A stretch of 64,000 bases of DNA from Salinicoccus sp. Bachu38 (GCF_038561955.2 NZ_CP138333.2:1054001-1118000); one strand, 5' to 3'. Positions 1 to 10,664 are shown, counted from the stretch's first letter. Notes: generated by a model not told the origin, from the sequence alone. Numbers and translations: made by a program.

Positions 1-1
1 C

Positions 2-1399
2 TATCAGCCGGTCGCCCACAACTATACGAAGGAACTCTTCGGCGAGGATAAGGTCTTCCGTGCGGGTACGATCGGCACCGTTGCAGAGAAGACGGCTTTC
101 GGCTATGTCAAAGGATTCCTGAATGACAATGGACTCCACAGGCGGGGTGCCGAAATCGACCGCCTCGTCCTCGGATGCAGCGGGGTCAAGCGGACGACCG
201 GACAGCACCCGGGTGGCATCATCGTCGTCCCGGACTATATGGACATCTTCGATTTCACCCCGATCCAGTATCCGGCGGATGACACGGAATCCGAATGGAA
301 GACGACGCACTTCGATTTCCATTCCATCCATGATAATCTGCTCAAGCTGGACATACTCGGGCATGATGATCCGACGATGATCCGCATGCTGCAGGACCTC
401 TCAGGCATCGATCCGAAGACCGTGCCCGTAGACGACCAGGAGACGATGTCACTCTTCAATTCCCCGGAAGTGCTCGGGGTCACGGAAGAGGATATCGTAT
501 GCCGGACAGGAACGCTCGGCGTACCTGAATTCGGTACAGGATTTGTGCGGCAGATGCTCGAGGATACAAGGCCGTCGACATTTAGTGAGCTCGTCCAGAT
601 CTCAGGACTGTCCCACGGGACGGATGTGTGGCTCGGCAATGCCCAGGACCTCATCAGAAGCGGCACATGCGACCTCAAGAACGTCATCGGCTGCCGTGAT
701 GACATCATGGTCTATCTGATGTACCAGGGCCTGGAACCATCCCTCGCCTTCAACATCATGGAGAAGGTGAGGAAAGGGAAGGGGCTCTCAGAGGAGCATG
801 AATCGGCGATGCGCGAACAGGGTGTGCCGGGATGGTACATCGAATCATGCAAGAAGATCAAATACATGTTCCCGAAAGCCCACGCGGCCGCCTATGTACT
901 GATGGCCGTGAGGATTGCATACTTCAAGGTGCATTACCCGCTCTACTACTATGCAAGCTACTTCACCGTACGTGCCTCCGACTTCGACCTTCTGACGATG
1001 GTCAAGGACAGCACGACGATCAGACACAAGGTGAAGGAGATGAACCAGCGGTTCCAGGAGCTGACCAAAAAGGAGAAGGATACGCTCGTCGTACTGGAGC
1101 TTGCGAATGAGATGGCACAGCGCGGATACAAGATACTGCCGGTGGATGTCGAAAAGTCCGACAGCACCGAATTCAGGATCGAGGGGGATGCGCTCATCCC
1201 GCCATTCCTCGCTGTACCGGGACTTGGCGCCAGTGTCGCAAGGCGCATTGTCGAGGCGCGTGAAGAGGAGCCCTTCATTTCCAAGGAGGACCTGAACAAG
1301 CGTGCCGGCGTCTCTCCTAAGATCGTGGACTATCTGACCGAACTCGGCAGCCTCAACCATCTGCCGGACAAGGCCCAGCTGTCGATCTTCGACATGTAG
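2..1399 (+). CDS. polC: DNA polymerase III PolC-type, C-terminal part
   Basis: PolC is the replicative DNA polymerase of low-GC Gram-positives, with its own 3'-5' exonuclease. Only the last 465 codons are in the window; the reading frame is open from base 2, so the gene starts upstream. The motif [13 protein letters not shown] (from about base 200) and the following aspartate-rich segment [22 protein letters not shown] are typical of the C-terminal catalytic region of PolC, and the final 150 residues carry the helix-hairpin-helix type tail ([17 protein letters not shown]). It ends in TAG at 1397. As in Staphylococcus and Bacillus it lies just upstream of rimP-nusA, but a separate promoter follows, so rimP is not dependent on polC transcription. 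Confidence 0.95.
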   Translation, partial: YQPVAHNYTKELFGEDKVFRAGTIGTVAEKTAFGYVKGFLNDNGLHRRGAEIDRLVLGCSGVKRTTGQHPGGIIVVPDYMDIFDFTPIQYPADDTESEWKTTHFDFHSIHDNLLKLDILGHDDPTMIRMLQDLSGIDPKTVPVDDQETMSLFNSPEVLGVTEEDIVCRTGTLGVPEFGTGFVRQMLEDTRPSTFSELVQISGLSHGTDVWLGNAQDLIRSGTCDLKNVIGCRDDIMVYLMYQGLEPSLAFNIMEKVRKGKGLSEEHESAMREQGVPGWYIESCKKIKYMFPKAHAAAYVLMAVRIAYFKVHYPLYYYASYFTVRASDFDLLTMVKDSTTIRHKVKEMNQRFQELTKKEKDTLVVLELANEMAQRGYKILPVDVEKSDSTEFRIEGDALIPPFLAVPGLGASVARRIVEAREEEPFISKEDLNKRAGVSPKIVDYLTELGSLNHLPDKAQLSIFDM

Positions 1400-1404
1400 C
1401 GTAG

Positions 1405-1433
1405 TTGCAGGCACAATGGCTCTGTGATATAAT
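1405..1433 (+). promoter_or_regulatory. Promoter of the rimP-nusA-infB operon
   Basis: TTGCAG at 1405-1410, 17 bases, then TATAAT at 1428-1433 with an upstream TGA giving an extended -10. It lies between the polC stop and rimP. Match to the vegetative consensus is seen directly; activity is inferred. Confidence 0.7.
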
Positions 1434-1462
1434 AGTTGTGATATTAAATACCCAGTCACAAG

Positions 1463-1490
1463 GAGAAGAACGGGCTAGCCCGTTCTTCTC
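1463..1490 (+). promoter_or_regulatory. Perfect 28-bp palindrome in the rimP leader
   Basis: A fully symmetric sequence with arm GAGAAGAACGGGCT, lying about 22 bases after the predicted transcription start and 27 bases before the rimP start codon. In RNA it would form a long GC-rich hairpin. It is followed by TTAGTTTTGA rather than a full T-run, so it is either a weak attenuator or a 5'-end structure that affects stability or RBS access. Confidence 0.6.
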
Positions 1491-1516
1491 TTAGTTTTGA
1501 AGGAGGGGAATGGACA

Positions 1517-1984
1517 GTGAACCGTACAGAACAGGATGTCATGACCCATGCACAGCCACTGATCGAGGAGATGGGGTACAAGCTCATCGAAGTGGAATAT
1601 GTGAAAGAGGGTCCTGACTACTATTTGAGGCTGTATCTTGACAAGAAGGGTGGTATCACGCTCGAAGATTGTGCTCAGGCAAGTGAAGTGCTGAGTGAAA
1701 AACTCGATGAGTGGGATATCATCAGGGGGGGCTACTTCCTCGATGTCTCTTCTCCCGGCGCCGAACGTCCGATCAAAGATGATGACGACCTGGAAATGAC
1801 ATTGAACCAGGGCATATATGTAAAGACGTATCAGCAGATCGACGGCAACAAGGAATGGACAGGCATCCTGCAGGATTATGACTCTGATACAGTGACAATC
1901 GACTACAAGGAAAAAACACGCACAAAGACGGTTACGATTGGCCGGGATAGGATTGCGACCATACGCAAAGCGGTAATATTATGA
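1517..1984 (+). CDS. rimP: Ribosome maturation factor RimP
   Basis: RimP assists assembly of the 30S subunit in the cytoplasm. The 155-residue product has the usual family length and layout: an N-terminal alpha/beta domain (GYKLIEVEYVKEGPDYYLRLYLDK) and, after the ISSPGAERP-like segment DVSSPGAERPIKD, a C-terminal SH3-like domain. The start is GTG at 1517, chosen because AGGAGG lies at 1501-1506. It is the first gene of a long run with nusA 16 bases downstream, the standard Firmicute arrangement. Confidence 0.95.
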   Translation: MNRTEQDVMTHAQPLIEEMGYKLIEVEYVKEGPDYYLRLYLDKKGGITLEDCAQASEVLSEKLDEWDIIRGGYFLDVSSPGAERPIKDDDDLEMTLNQGIYVKTYQQIDGNKEWTGILQDYDSDTVTIDYKEKTRTKTVTIGRDRIATIRKAVIL

Positions 1985-2000
1985 TTGGAGGCGCTTATTA

Positions 2001-3053
2001 GTGAACCAGGAACTACTGAATGCAATAGAATACCTTGAAAAGGAAAAGAGCATTCCCAACGAGGTGCTTGTCGAAACAATAGAGGCGGCACTTCTTACAG
2101 CCTATAAAAAGAACTACTCACAGCATAAGAATGTCAAAGTGGACCTGAATATGGAAAACGGCTCATACCGTGTCGTTTCCAGGAAAGATGTGGTGGAGGA
2201 GGTCGAGGACCCTACTGCGGAAATCGATCTTGAAACGGCCCGTACGGTCAACCCGGCATATGAAATCGGTGATCCTTATGACGAGGATGTCACACCGAAG
2301 GACTTCAACCGTGTCGGCGCCCAGGCTGCCAAGCAGGCAGTGATGCAGCGTCTCCGCGATGCAGAGCGGGGCATCCTGTACAATGAGTTCATCGACAAGG
2401 AGGACGAGGTCATGACGGGCCTGATCGACCGTGTCGACCATCGTTTCGTCCATATCCAGCTGGGACGGACGGACGCCGTATTGAGCGAAGCCGAAAGGAT
2501 GCCGAATGAGGTATACCGTCCGAATGACAGGATCAAGGTCTATGTCAACAAGGTCGAGCAGACCACGAAGGGGCCGCAGATCTTCGTGTCGAGAACGCAT
2601 CCGAATCTGCTGAAGCGCCTTTTCGAAAAGGAAGTGCCTGAAATCTTCGATGGGACTGTGGAGGTCATGAGCGTTGCAAGGGAAGCCGGAGAGCGTTCCA
2701 AGATCAGCGTCCATGCCCAAAACCCTGATGTCGACGCGGTCGGTTCCTGCGTCGGGGCAAGAGGTGCCCGGGTAGAGGCGATCGTCAATGAGCTTTCAGG
2801 CGAGAAGATCGACATCGTCCTGTGGAATGAGGACCCGAGAGTATTCGTCAAGAATGCCCTCAGCCCTTCCCAGGTCGTGGATGTCATCGTGGACGAGGAC
2901 AACCAGTCCACAATGGTGATCGTACCGGACAACCAGCTCTCCCTTGCCATCGGCAAAAGAGGGCAGAATGCCCGTCTGGCTGCGAAACTGACAGGGTGGA
3001 AGATTGATATCAAAAGCGAATCCGACGCACGTGAAGAAGGCGTCATCGAATAA
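2001..3053 (+). CDS. nusA: Transcription termination/antitermination protein NusA
   Basis: NusA binds RNA polymerase and nascent RNA and tunes pausing, termination and antitermination. The 350 residues cover an N-terminal polymerase-binding domain (about 1-130), an S1 domain (about 135-200, GLIDRVDHRFVHIQLG) and two KH domains, the second with LSLAIGKRGQNARLA near residue 315. Like other Gram-positive NusA it lacks the C-terminal acidic repeats of enterobacteria; at 350 residues it is somewhat shorter than the Bacillus and Staphylococcus proteins. GTG start at 2001 with GGAGGCG eleven bases upstream. Confidence 0.95.
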   Translation: MNQELLNAIEYLEKEKSIPNEVLVETIEAALLTAYKKNYSQHKNVKVDLNMENGSYRVVSRKDVVEEVEDPTAEIDLETARTVNPAYEIGDPYDEDVTPKDFNRVGAQAAKQAVMQRLRDAERGILYNEFIDKEDEVMTGLIDRVDHRFVHIQLGRTDAVLSEAERMPNEVYRPNDRIKVYVNKVEQTTKGPQIFVSRTHPNLLKRLFEKEVPEIFDGTVEVMSVAREAGERSKISVHAQNPDVDAVGSCVGARGARVEAIVNELSGEKIDIVLWNEDPRVFVKNALSPSQVVDVIVDEDNQSTMVIVPDNQLSLAIGKRGQNARLAAKLTGWKIDIKSESDAREEGVIE

Positions 3054-3072
3054 GACTTGTGGGTGATGTAGC

Positions 3073-3357
3073 ATGAAGAAGAAAGTACCGCTCAGAAAAT
3101 GTATCCTTACCAATGAAATGCATCCGAAAAAAGATCTGCTCCGTATCGTGGTGACGAAAGAGCGAGAGGTCTTCGTCGATCCGACGGGCAAGAAGAATGG
3201 ACGCGGGAGCTACGTGGTCAAAGATCTTGAGAAGGTCGAAGCCGCACGCAAAGGCAGAAAGCTTGAAAGCAGGCTTGGCTTCGACAGCGATACGCTCTCC
3301 CCGGTATACGATGAGATCATCCGTCTGATCTACCGCGAGGACATCCCGAAAAGATGA
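3073..3357 (+). CDS. rnpM: RNase P modulator RnpM (YlxR, DUF448)
   Basis: Small basic RNA-binding protein of the YlxR family, shown in Bacillus to bind and modulate RNase P. The 94 residues begin MKKKVPLRKCILTNE and carry the family hallmark KNGRGSYVVKD (GRGAY-type motif). Its stop overlaps the next start by four bases (ATGA), so the two are probably translationally coupled. Confidence 0.9.
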   Translation: MKKKVPLRKCILTNEMHPKKDLLRIVVTKEREVFVDPTGKKNGRGSYVVKDLEKVEAARKGRKLESRLGFDSDTLSPVYDEIIRLIYREDIPKR

Positions 3358-3662
3358 CGGACAGGATATTGAATCTTTTGGGGCTGGCCAAGCGCGCAGG
3401 CATGTTGACGACCGGGGAAGAGAAGACGATAGAATCCATCCAGCGCAATAGGGCCAAGATCGTCTTCATTGCCAGTGATGCAGGCAGCAGTACAGCAAAG
3501 AAAGTCAGAGATAAATGCAACTACTATGAAATACCATTGATTGATGATTATACCAACGAAGCCCTGAGCACGGCTACAGGCGCTTCGAACCGGGTTGTAT
3601 TGTCAGTTACAGATTCAGGTTTCAGCCGGAAGATGCTGCAGCTTAAAGAGAAAGGAAAGTGA
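3354..3662 (+). CDS. ylxQ: L7Ae-family ribosomal-like protein YlxQ
   Basis: A 102-residue L7Ae/L30e/S12e-Gadd45 family protein, predicted to bind kink-turn RNA. The fold is supported by the N-terminal [19 protein letters not shown] and the segment [16 protein letters not shown]. It lies between rnpM and infB as in Bacillus. The ATG at 3354 overlaps the rnpM stop. Exact RNA target is not known. Confidence 0.88.
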   Translation: MTDRILNLLGLAKRAGMLTTGEEKTIESIQRNRAKIVFIASDAGSSTAKKVRDKCNYYEIPLIDDYTNEALSTATGASNRVVLSVTDSGFSRKMLQLKEKGK

Positions 3663-3666
3663 TTCG

Positions 3667-5823
3667 ATGAGTAAAATCAGAATCTACGAATATGCAAAAG
3701 AATGCGGAGTGCCAAGCAAAAAGGTGATCGAGTTCCTTCAGGCGAGGGATATCGAAGTGAAGAGCCACATGAAATCACTCGAAGACAGTGAGGTCAACCT
3801 CCTCAACAAGGAATTCAAGAAATCCGGTACTTCAGACAGCAGCTCCAGTAATAGCAGGCAGTCGAAAAGCCAGAACACCCAGAAGAGCAGTCAGGGCGGT
3901 CAGAACACCCAGAAAGGCGGCAAGGGCGGCCAGCAGAAGGGCGGTCAGAGTCCGCAGAGGAACAACAGGAACCACAAGCCCGGTGCAGGCAACAGGAACA
4001 AGAACAGCCGGAATCAGAAGCCCGGCAACAAGCAGAAGAACCAGAAGCCGGAGCCTGTCAAAAAAGAGGTGGAGCTTCCGAAGAACTTCACCTACCAGGA
4101 AGGCATCACAGTCGGTGAATTGGCAGAGAAGATCGGTGTGGATTCCTCAAAAATCATCAAAGATCTCTTCATGGTCGGCATCGTAGCGAACATCAACCAG
4201 GCACTGGACAATGATTCAGTGGAGCTGATTGCCAGTGACCATGGTTTCACTGCCGAACTCGAAGTCGTGGTTGATGATACGGACCTTGAGAATTATTTCG
4301 AACTCGGTGATGATCTGAACGAAGAAAGGCCAAGTGTCGTTACGATCATGGGTCACGTCGACCATGGCAAGACGACATTGCTCGATTCCATCCGCCACAC
4401 GAAAGTGACGGCAGGAGAGGCGGGCGGCATCACGCAGCATATCGGTGCCTACCAGATCGAGTCGGGCGGCAAGAAGATCACGTTCCTCGACACACCGGGG
4501 CACGCCGCATTCACGACGATGCGTGCACGCGGTGCACAGGTGACGGACATTACAGTACTTGTCGTCGCTGCTGATGACGGTGTAATGCCTCAGACGATCG
4601 AAGCGATCAACCACGCAAAAGCTGCGGAAGTGCCGATCATCGTTGCCGTCAACAAAATGGACAAGCCGACGGCGAACCCCGAGCGTGTCATGACGGAACT
4701 TGGCGAACATGGCCTCTATCCAGAAGACTGGGGCGGAGATACGATTTTCGTCTCCCTGTCGGCACTGAGCGGTGAAGGCATCGAAGACCTGCTTGAAATG
4801 ATCACGCTCGTCGGAGAAGTTGCAGAACTTAAGACGAAGAGTGACAGACCGGCAGTCGGAACAGTCATTGAAGCGGAACTCGACAAGTCAAGAGGTCCGG
4901 CAGCATCCCTGCTCGTCCAGCACGGTACACTGAAGGTCGGTGATTCCATCGTCGTCGGAAGTACTTTCGGCAAGGTCAGGGCAATGGTCGACGATCTTGG
5001 ACGCCGCATTCAGGAGGCGGGGCCATCCACACCTGTGGAAATAACCGGTCTGAACGCCGTGCCGCATGCAGGCGACCGTTTCGTCGTCTTCAAGGACGAC
5101 AAGACAGCACGCAGCATCGGTGAAGCGAGAAGTGAAGAACAGATCATGAAAGACCGTGAGCAGACATCTGCAGTAACACTCGACAACCTCTTCGAACAGA
5201 TGAAGGAGGGCGAAACGAAAGACCTCAATATCATCATCAAAGGGGACGTACAGGGTTCCGTCGAGGCACTGAGTGCATCCCTCATGAAAATTGATGTCGA
5301 AGGTGTCAACGTGCGCATCATCCATACGGGTGTCGGCGCCATCAACGAATCAGATGTCACACTTGCCTCCGCCTCCGAAGCGATCATCATCGGCTTCAAC
5401 GTCCGTCCGGATGTCAACGCCAAGAAGGCGGCGGAACGTGAGAAGGTCGACATGAGGCTCCACCGCATCATCTACAATGTCATCGAAGAGATCGAATCTG
5501 CGATGAAGGGCATGCTCGACCCTGAGTTCGAAGAGAAGGTCATCGGTAACGTGGAAGTCCGCCAGACATTCAAAGTGTCCAAGGTCGGCACGATTGCCGG
5601 CGCCTATGTGACGGATGGCAAAATCACCAGGGATTCAGGTGTAAGAGTCATCAGAGAGGGTATAGTTATCTATGAAGGTGAACTGGATACCCTCAAGCGT
5701 TTCAAAGATGACGCCAAGGAAGTGACTGCCGGATACGAATGCGGTCTCACGATCAAGAACTTCAACGACCTTAAAGAGGGAGACCAGATCGAACCTTATA
5801 TCATGGTTGAAATTGAAAGGTGA
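3667..5823 (+). CDS. infB: Translation initiation factor IF-2
   Basis: GTPase that places initiator tRNA on the 30S subunit and promotes subunit joining. The ATG at 3667 is chosen because it begins the conserved IF2 N-terminal domain ([19 protein letters not shown]) and follows an AAAGGAAAGTGA ribosome-binding region; an upstream in-frame start at 3595 would run into ylxQ. The 718 residues comprise the N-terminal domain, a low-complexity Gln/Asn/Gly/Lys linker (about residues 50-130), a second IF2_N domain, the G domain (GHVDHGKTT about 229-237, [12 protein letters not shown]) and C-terminal beta-barrel/IF2 domains. It is cotranscribed with rbfA, which overlaps its end or follows within a few bases. 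Confidence 0.97.
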   Translation: MSKIRIYEYAKECGVPSKKVIEFLQARDIEVKSHMKSLEDSEVNLLNKEFKKSGTSDSSSSNSRQSKSQNTQKSSQGGQNTQKGGKGGQQKGGQSPQRNNRNHKPGAGNRNKNSRNQKPGNKQKNQKPEPVKKEVELPKNFTYQEGITVGELAEKIGVDSSKIIKDLFMVGIVANINQALDNDSVELIASDHGFTAELEVVVDDTDLENYFELGDDLNEERPSVVTIMGHVDHGKTTLLDSIRHTKVTAGEAGGITQHIGAYQIESGGKKITFLDTPGHAAFTTMRARGAQVTDITVLVVAADDGVMPQTIEAINHAKAAEVPIIVAVNKMDKPTANPERVMTELGEHGLYPEDWGGDTIFVSLSALSGEGIEDLLEMITLVGEVAELKTKSDRPAVGTVIEAELDKSRGPAASLLVQHGTLKVGDSIVVGSTFGKVRAMVDDLGRRIQEAGPSTPVEITGLNAVPHAGDRFVVFKDDKTARSIGEARSEEQIMKDREQTSAVTLDNLFEQMKEGETKDLNIIIKGDVQGSVEALSASLMKIDVEGVNVRIIHTGVGAINESDVTLASASEAIIIGFNVRPDVNAKKAAEREKVDMRLHRIIYNVIEEIESAMKGMLDPEFEEKVIGNVEVRQTFKVSKVGTIAGAYVTDGKITRDSGVRVIREGIVIYEGELDTLKRFKDDAKEVTAGYECGLTIKNFNDLKEGDQIEPYIMVEIER

Positions 5824-5828
5824 TGACT

Positions 5829-6164
5829 ATGAGCAACAGACATGAAAGAGTTGCCGAAGAAATCAAGAAAGTGGTGAGTGAGACACTGCGCACAAAAGTA
5901 TCGGATCCGGATATCGGGATGATTACGGTGACGGATGTCGAGCTGACCAAGGAGATGGAGATTGCAACCATCTACTTCACTTCCCTGAACGAGAACCGGG
6001 AGGAAGTGGAAGCGGCGCTGGATCGTGCCAAAGGGATGGTCCGTTCCGAGGTGGCAAAGGAAATCAGAATAAGAAAAGCGCCGGAACTGCAATTCAAGTA
6101 TGATACTTCTATTGAATACGGCAATAAGATTGAGAATCTCTTGAATGAAATCAAAGATAAATAA
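5829..6164 (+). CDS. rbfA: 30S ribosome-binding factor RbfA
   Basis: Cold-shock-type factor needed for maturation of 16S rRNA 5' end. I chose ATG at 5829 (MSNRHERVAEEIKK) because AAAGGTG lies at a good distance; GTG 5820 and ATG 5823 are also in frame but sit inside that ribosome-binding sequence. The 111-residue product has the family features: basic N-terminal helix, LRTKVSDPDIGMITVTDVE, and C-terminal YDTSIEYGNKIE. Followed directly by an intrinsic terminator. Confidence 0.93.
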   Translation: MSNRHERVAEEIKKVVSETLRTKVSDPDIGMITVTDVELTKEMEIATIYFTSLNENREEVEAALDRAKGMVRSEVAKEIRIRKAPELQFKYDTSIEYGNKIENLLNEIKDK

Positions 6165-6197
6165 ACCTGAGGGGACTCCCCCCAGGTTTTTATTTTT
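6164..6197 (+). terminator. Intrinsic terminator between rbfA and truB
   Basis: Arms AACCTG (6164-6169) and CAGGTT (6183-6188) extended by GGGG/CCCC, followed by TTTTTATTTTTATA. It would end or attenuate the infB operon before truB; no clear new promoter is visible before truB, so partial read-through is likely. Confidence 0.75.
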
Positions 6198-6215
6198 ATA
6201 TGGAGGCGTACAGAT

Positions 6216-7124
6216 ATGCACGGTGTAATACCTGTCAATAAACCAAAAGGGCTGACAAGCCATGACGTCGTCATGCGCATGCGCAGAATACTACATATGA
6301 AAAAGGTGGGCCATACCGGCACTCTGGACCCGGAAGTCACGGGTGTCCTGCCGATCTGCATCGGGGAGGGGACGAAACTGACCGAATATCTGCAGACGAA
6401 GAAGAAACGCTATCATGCCGAGGTGACGCTGGGGTTTTCGACGGATACGGAAGACCAGACGGGCGAGGTCACCGGAAGAAGCGACAGTGTCGCCGGCATC
6501 TCAGATGAGGCGATCGACCAGGCAATAGACGCCTTCCGGGGCAGCTATCGCCAGAGGGTTCCCAAGTATGCCTCAGTCAGGGTCGAGGGCCGGAAGCTGT
6601 ATGAATATGCCCGAAAGGGCATCGAGGTGGAGCGCCCTGTGAGGGAAGTCTTCATCCATGAGATAGAACGTGCCGGCAAGGTCAAGAGGGAAGCGGGCCT
6701 CGTCCGGTTCAGCCTTGATGTAGTATGTTCGAAGGGAACCTATATCCGTACGTTGGCTGTGGATATAGGAAAGCATTTGGGCGTTGAGGCGCACATGTCC
6801 GCACTTGTCAGAACGGAATCATGCGGCCTGACGCTTGACCGGGCAGTGACGATCGAAGCGCTCGAAGCAGGGGAGCCGAAAGATGCCCTCGTGCCGATTT
6901 CAGAACTCATCGCGGATCTTCCGATGGTCGAAATCACCGATGAATCCTTCTTTTTCAAAATTCGTAATGGGCAGAAGATGGACAAATCTGATATCATTGA
7001 AAAAGTAGGGAAAGATGATGCCGATATGGTCGCATTCACAAAGGATGGTACACCGGTCGGCGTGTACTATGATCATCCCGAAAACACGGGTATAATGAAA
7101 CCATACAAAATGTTCAATATATAA
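6216..7124 (+). CDS. truB: tRNA pseudouridine(55) synthase TruB
   Basis: Converts U55 to pseudouridine in the T-loop of tRNAs. The 302 residues contain the catalytic aspartate motif HTGTLDPEVTGVL near residue 38 and the conserved N-terminus GVIPVNKPKGLTSHD, plus GTYIRTLAVDIG near residue 175. Start ATG 6216 with GGAGGCG upstream. ribF follows 11 bases downstream, the usual Firmicute pair. Confidence 0.96.
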   Translation: MHGVIPVNKPKGLTSHDVVMRMRRILHMKKVGHTGTLDPEVTGVLPICIGEGTKLTEYLQTKKKRYHAEVTLGFSTDTEDQTGEVTGRSDSVAGISDEAIDQAIDAFRGSYRQRVPKYASVRVEGRKLYEYARKGIEVERPVREVFIHEIERAGKVKREAGLVRFSLDVVCSKGTYIRTLAVDIGKHLGVEAHMSALVRTESCGLTLDRAVTIEALEAGEPKDALVPISELIADLPMVEITDESFFFKIRNGQKMDKSDIIEKVGKDDADMVAFTKDGTPVGVYYDHPENTGIMKPYKMFNI

Positions 7125-7135
7125 GAGGCGATGAG

Positions 7136-8077
7136 ATGAAAATTTACAGACTTCACTACCCACATGATCAGCAAGAACTCAATCTGGAACCTTCTGCAGT
7201 CGCAGTCGGCTTCTTCGATGGCCTTCACAGGGGACACGAGGATGTCATCGGCAGGATGGAGGACATTGCGGAAGCGGAAGGGCTGAAAAAGGCGGTGATG
7301 ACCTTCGATCCGCACCCATCGGTCGTGCTGAGTCCAAAGAAGCAGCGTACGACGTATTTGACGCCGCTTGACATCAAACTGGAAATGCTTGAGGAAAAGG
7401 GCATTGACTACTGCTTCGTCATCAATTTTTCAAGCGCCCTGGCGGGCCTTGAGCCCGACTTTTTCGTCCAGCAGTACATCGTGCGGATGAACGTCAGGGA
7501 AGTGGTCGCAGGTTTCGACTTTACATACGGCAGATATGGGAAGGGGAACATCCATACACTGTCGGAGTATGACGCATTCAATACGACGGGTATCGACAAG
7601 ATAACAGAAGACGGGGAGAAGATATCGACGACGCGCATCCGCGAGGATCTGGCGAAGAACGATCTGGAGCATGCCAATCTGATCCTTGGGCGCCCCTATG
7701 AAGTGAAGGGCGTCGTTGTACAGGGGGAGAAGCGCGGCCGTACGATCGGCTTTCCGACTGCCAACATCGAGCCGGAATACCGCTATCATCTTCCTGGAAA
7801 AGGCGTCTATGCCGTAACGTTGCGCCTCGATAATGAGGAGCCCCTCTACAAGGGTGTGTGCAATGTCGGGGTCAAGCCGACTTTCCACGACAATATGGAA
7901 CGCGTGTCGATCGAAGTCCACCTGTTCGATTTCGAACGCAGCATCTACGGGGAGAATGTGACCGTCTACTGGCACCATTTCATCCGCAGGGAACGGAAGT
8001 TTTCAGGCATCGAGGAACTGACCGGGCAGATTGCAAAAGATAAGCAAAAAGCCATCGATCTACTTGAAAACATATGA
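7136..8077 (+). CDS. ribF: Bifunctional riboflavin kinase / FAD synthetase
   Basis: Phosphorylates riboflavin to FMN and adenylates FMN to FAD. The 313 residues show the N-terminal nucleotidyltransferase domain ([17 protein letters not shown], about 22-38; later STTRIREDL) and the C-terminal riboflavin kinase domain ([14 protein letters not shown] about 200; [13 protein letters not shown]). ATG at 7136 follows AAGAGGCGATGAG. The promoter of rpsO is embedded in the last codons of this gene. Confidence 0.95.
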   Translation: MKIYRLHYPHDQQELNLEPSAVAVGFFDGLHRGHEDVIGRMEDIAEAEGLKKAVMTFDPHPSVVLSPKKQRTTYLTPLDIKLEMLEEKGIDYCFVINFSSALAGLEPDFFVQQYIVRMNVREVVAGFDFTYGRYGKGNIHTLSEYDAFNTTGIDKITEDGEKISTTRIREDLAKNDLEHANLILGRPYEVKGVVVQGEKRGRTIGFPTANIEPEYRYHLPGKGVYAVTLRLDNEEPLYKGVCNVGVKPTFHDNMERVSIEVHLFDFERSIYGENVTVYWHHFIRRERKFSGIEELTGQIAKDKQKAIDLLENI

Positions 8078-8092
8078 TCCATCCAGTATAAT
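8064..8092 (+). promoter_or_regulatory. Promoter of rpsO
   Basis: TTGAAA at 8064-8069, 17 bases, TATAAT at 8087-8092. It straddles the ribF stop codon and gives rpsO its own transcript with a leader of about 80 bases. Confidence 0.7.
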
Positions 8093-8098
8093 GAATCA

Positions 8099-8177
8099 AG
8101 TGCCCTACTCTTGGCAGAGCGAATCTCCGACATCTGCTCGGATAGTGGTGAACAATAATACAAGGAGGCGTTTATAC
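8099..8177 (+). promoter_or_regulatory. Probable S15 autoregulatory leader
   Basis: The leader holds two pairings in interleaved order: GCAGA 8114-8118 with TCTGC 8133-8137, and CCGA 8127-8130 with TCGG 8138-8141. Mutually exclusive or pseudoknotted helices in this position are known for S15 leaders that bind their own protein. This is inference from position and pairing; the exact class is not determined. Confidence 0.4.
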
Positions 8178-8447
8178 ATGGCAATTACACAGGAACGCAA
8201 AAACGAACTGATTCAGGAATACCGTACACATGAATCCGACACAGGATCCCCAGAGGTGCAGATCGCTGTACTGACTGCTGAAATCACAGCACTCAACGAT
8301 CACCTGCGCATCCACAAGAAAGACCACCACTCAAGAAGAGGTCTTCTCAAAATGGTCGGACGCAGAAAACACCTGCTGACTTACCTGCGTAACAAAGATA
8401 TTCAGAGATACCGTGAACTGATCAAAAGACTCGGTCTCCGTCGATAA
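8178..8447 (+). CDS. rpsO: 30S ribosomal protein S15
   Basis: Primary 16S rRNA-binding protein of the 30S platform. The product is 89 residues, the standard length, starting [16 protein letters not shown] and containing the conserved HDSGSPE-like [14 protein letters not shown] and [23 protein letters not shown] end. The ATG at 8178 follows AAGGAGGCG; an open frame upstream of it belongs to the leader. A strong terminator follows. Confidence 0.97.
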   Translation: MAITQERKNELIQEYRTHESDTGSPEVQIAVLTAEITALNDHLRIHKKDHHSRRGLLKMVGRRKHLLTYLRNKDIQRYRELIKRLGLRR

Positions 8448-8457
8448 GAAATGGCAA

Positions 8458-8485
8458 GGCATATCCTCCGGATATGCCTTTTTTT
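8458..8485 (+). terminator. Intrinsic terminator after rpsO
   Basis: Perfect stem GGCATATCC / GGATATGCC (8458-8466 and 8470-8478) with a TCC loop and seven T residues after it. Confidence 0.9.
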
Positions 8486-8552
8486 ATGTATATTTTTTTA
8501 CAAAAGTGATATGATTGAATCAAGTAGCCTTACTAAGGAGAGTAGACAAATT

Positions 8553-10664
8553 ATGATAGAATCAGCGAAAAAAGTGTACGAAACAGAATGGGGCAGGCAT
8601 AAGCTTACTGTCGAATATGGAGAAATGGCGAAACAGGCGAATGGTGCCGTACTCGTCCGCTACGGGGAGACTGTAGTGCTGAGTACAGCCACAGCATCAA
8701 AAGAGCCGAGAAATCTGCCTTTCTTCCCACTTACAGTGGCCTATGAAGAGAAGCTGTATGCAGCAGGAAAGATCCCCGGCGGCTTCAACAAGCGGGAAGG
8801 CAGGCCGAGTGAGGAAGCAACACTTACAAGTCGCCTGATCGACCGCCCGATCCGCCCCCTGTTCCCGGATGGCTACAGGAATGATGTACAGGTCATGTCC
8901 ATCGTGCTCTCTGTAGATCCGAACGCTTCACCGCAGATGGCAGCGATGCTCGGCTCATCCCTGGCACTCAGCGTGAGCGATATTCCTTTCGATGGTCCGA
9001 TTGCAGGTGTCACTGTGGGACTCATCGACGGGGAATTCATCATCAACCCGTCGACTGATGAACTCGGCCACTCCGAAATCGAACTCCAAGTGGCCGGTAC
9101 AAAGGATGCCGTCAACATGGTGGAAGCCGGCGCGAAGGAAGTGTCGGAGGAGACGATGCTCAAAGCGATCATGTTCGGCCATGAGAGCATCAGGAAAATG
9201 GTGGCTTTCCAACAGGAGATCCTCGACGAACTGAGCGTTGAGAAGCGCCCCTTCGAACAGCCGGAGAAGGACGCGGATCTGAAGCAGGACATGGAGGAGA
9301 AGGCGCAGTCCATGGGTCTTTACGATGCCATCCAGGATCCGGACAAGCAGTCGCGTGAAGATGCAATCAATGAAGCCAAGGAGCGCATCCTTGGGACGCT
9401 TGACGAGACGGATGAGAACCATGAAGAAATCCGTTCCGAGGCATCTGCGATCGTTGAAGGCCTGCTGAAGGAGGAGGTCCGCCGTCTCATCACAGAAGAG
9501 AAGGTGCGTCCCGACGGGCGTGAACCTGCTGAAATCAGACCGTTGAACTCGCAGGCGGGCATCCTGCCGAGAGCCCATGGTTCCGGTCTGTTCACAAGGG
9601 GCCAGACGCAGGCGCTGTCGATCTGTACACTGGGCGCACTTGGTGAACACCAGATCATCGATGGCCTGGGTGTAGATGAGAACAAACGCTTCATGCACCA
9701 CTACAACTTCCCGAATTTCTCCGTGGGTGAAACCGGACCGATCAGGGGGCCTGGCCGCCGCGAAATCGGTCATGGTGCACTCGGTGAACGGGCGCTGTAC
9801 CAGGTCATTCCGAACGAAACGGAATTCCCGTATACGATCCGCCTCGTCTCGGAAGTGCTGGAGTCCAACGGCTCGAGCTCCCAGGCATCAATCTGCGGGT
9901 CCACACTGGCTTTGATGGACGCAGGAGTGCCGATCAAGGCGCCTGTGGCTGGAATCGCGATGGGTCTCGTCATGAAAGGCGACCAATACACGATCCTCTC
10001 GGACATCCAGGGTATGGAAGATGCACTCGGTGATATGGACTTCAAGGTTGCCGGTACCGAAAACGGCATCACTGCAATACAGATGGACATAAAAATCGAG
10101 GGTCTGAGCGAAGACATCCTGAGGGAGGCACTCGGACAGGCAAAAGAGGGACGTCAGGAAATCCTCGCCAACATGCTGGCGACAATCAGCGAACCCCGTG
10201 CAGAGCTCAGCAGATATGCACCGAAGGTTGAAGTCATGCATATCAAACCCGACAAGATCCGCGATGTCATCGGCCCCGGTGGCAAGAAAATCAATGAGAT
10301 CATCGACGAAACAGGTGTCAAACTGGATATCGAGCAGGATGGCACGGTGTTCATCGGCCATAGTGACGCATCCATGATAGAGCGGGCGAAGCAGATCATC
10401 AAAGATCTGACACGCGTCGCCGAAGTGGGAGAAATCTATATGGCAGAAGTCAGACGCATTGAAAAGTTCGGTGCATTCGTCCAGCTGTTCCCTGGCAAGG
10501 ACGCCCTCGTCCATATCTCCCAGCTGGACACATCCAGGGTGGGCAAAGTTGAAGACGTTGTCAAAATCGGGGACAAATTCCTGGTCAAGGTGACGAACAT
10601 CGACAACCAGGGCAGAGTAAACGCCTCACGCAAAGTGTTGCTGGAGGATGAAAAAGGAGAGTAA
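8553..10664 (+). CDS. pnp: Polyribonucleotide nucleotidyltransferase (PNPase)
   Basis: Phosphorolytic 3'-5' exoribonuclease. The ATG at 8553 ([14 protein letters not shown]) matches the usual family start and follows AAGGAG; an open frame further upstream crosses the rpsO terminator and is not coding. The 703 residues hold two RNase PH domains separated by an all-alpha linker, a KH domain ([15 protein letters not shown], about 570) and a C-terminal S1 domain ([18 protein letters not shown], about 628). A promoter is likely at 8507-8515 (TGA plus TATGAT, extended -10). Followed after five bases by a small unknown gene. Confidence 0.96.
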   Translation: MIESAKKVYETEWGRHKLTVEYGEMAKQANGAVLVRYGETVVLSTATASKEPRNLPFFPLTVAYEEKLYAAGKIPGGFNKREGRPSEEATLTSRLIDRPIRPLFPDGYRNDVQVMSIVLSVDPNASPQMAAMLGSSLALSVSDIPFDGPIAGVTVGLIDGEFIINPSTDELGHSEIELQVAGTKDAVNMVEAGAKEVSEETMLKAIMFGHESIRKMVAFQQEILDELSVEKRPFEQPEKDADLKQDMEEKAQSMGLYDAIQDPDKQSREDAINEAKERILGTLDETDENHEEIRSEASAIVEGLLKEEVRRLITEEKVRPDGREPAEIRPLNSQAGILPRAHGSGLFTRGQTQALSICTLGALGEHQIIDGLGVDENKRFMHHYNFPNFSVGETGPIRGPGRREIGHGALGERALYQVIPNETEFPYTIRLVSEVLESNGSSSQASICGSTLALMDAGVPIKAPVAGIAMGLVMKGDQYTILSDIQGMEDALGDMDFKVAGTENGITAIQMDIKIEGLSEDILREALGQAKEGRQEILANMLATISEPRAELSRYAPKVEVMHIKPDKIRDVIGPGGKKINEIIDETGVKLDIEQDGTVFIGHSDASMIERAKQIIKDLTRVAEVGEIYMAEVRRIEKFGAFVQLFPGKDALVHISQLDTSRVGKVEDVVKIGDKFLVKVTNIDNQGRVNASRKVLLEDEKGE

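Noticed and set aside
845-1459. 204-codon frame opposite polC
   Set aside because: Long antisense frame caused by the codon pattern of polC; no RBS, and polC is certain.
8451-8552. N-terminal extension of PNPase
   Set aside because: It would be translated from the rpsO terminator; the conserved start and RBS are at 8553.
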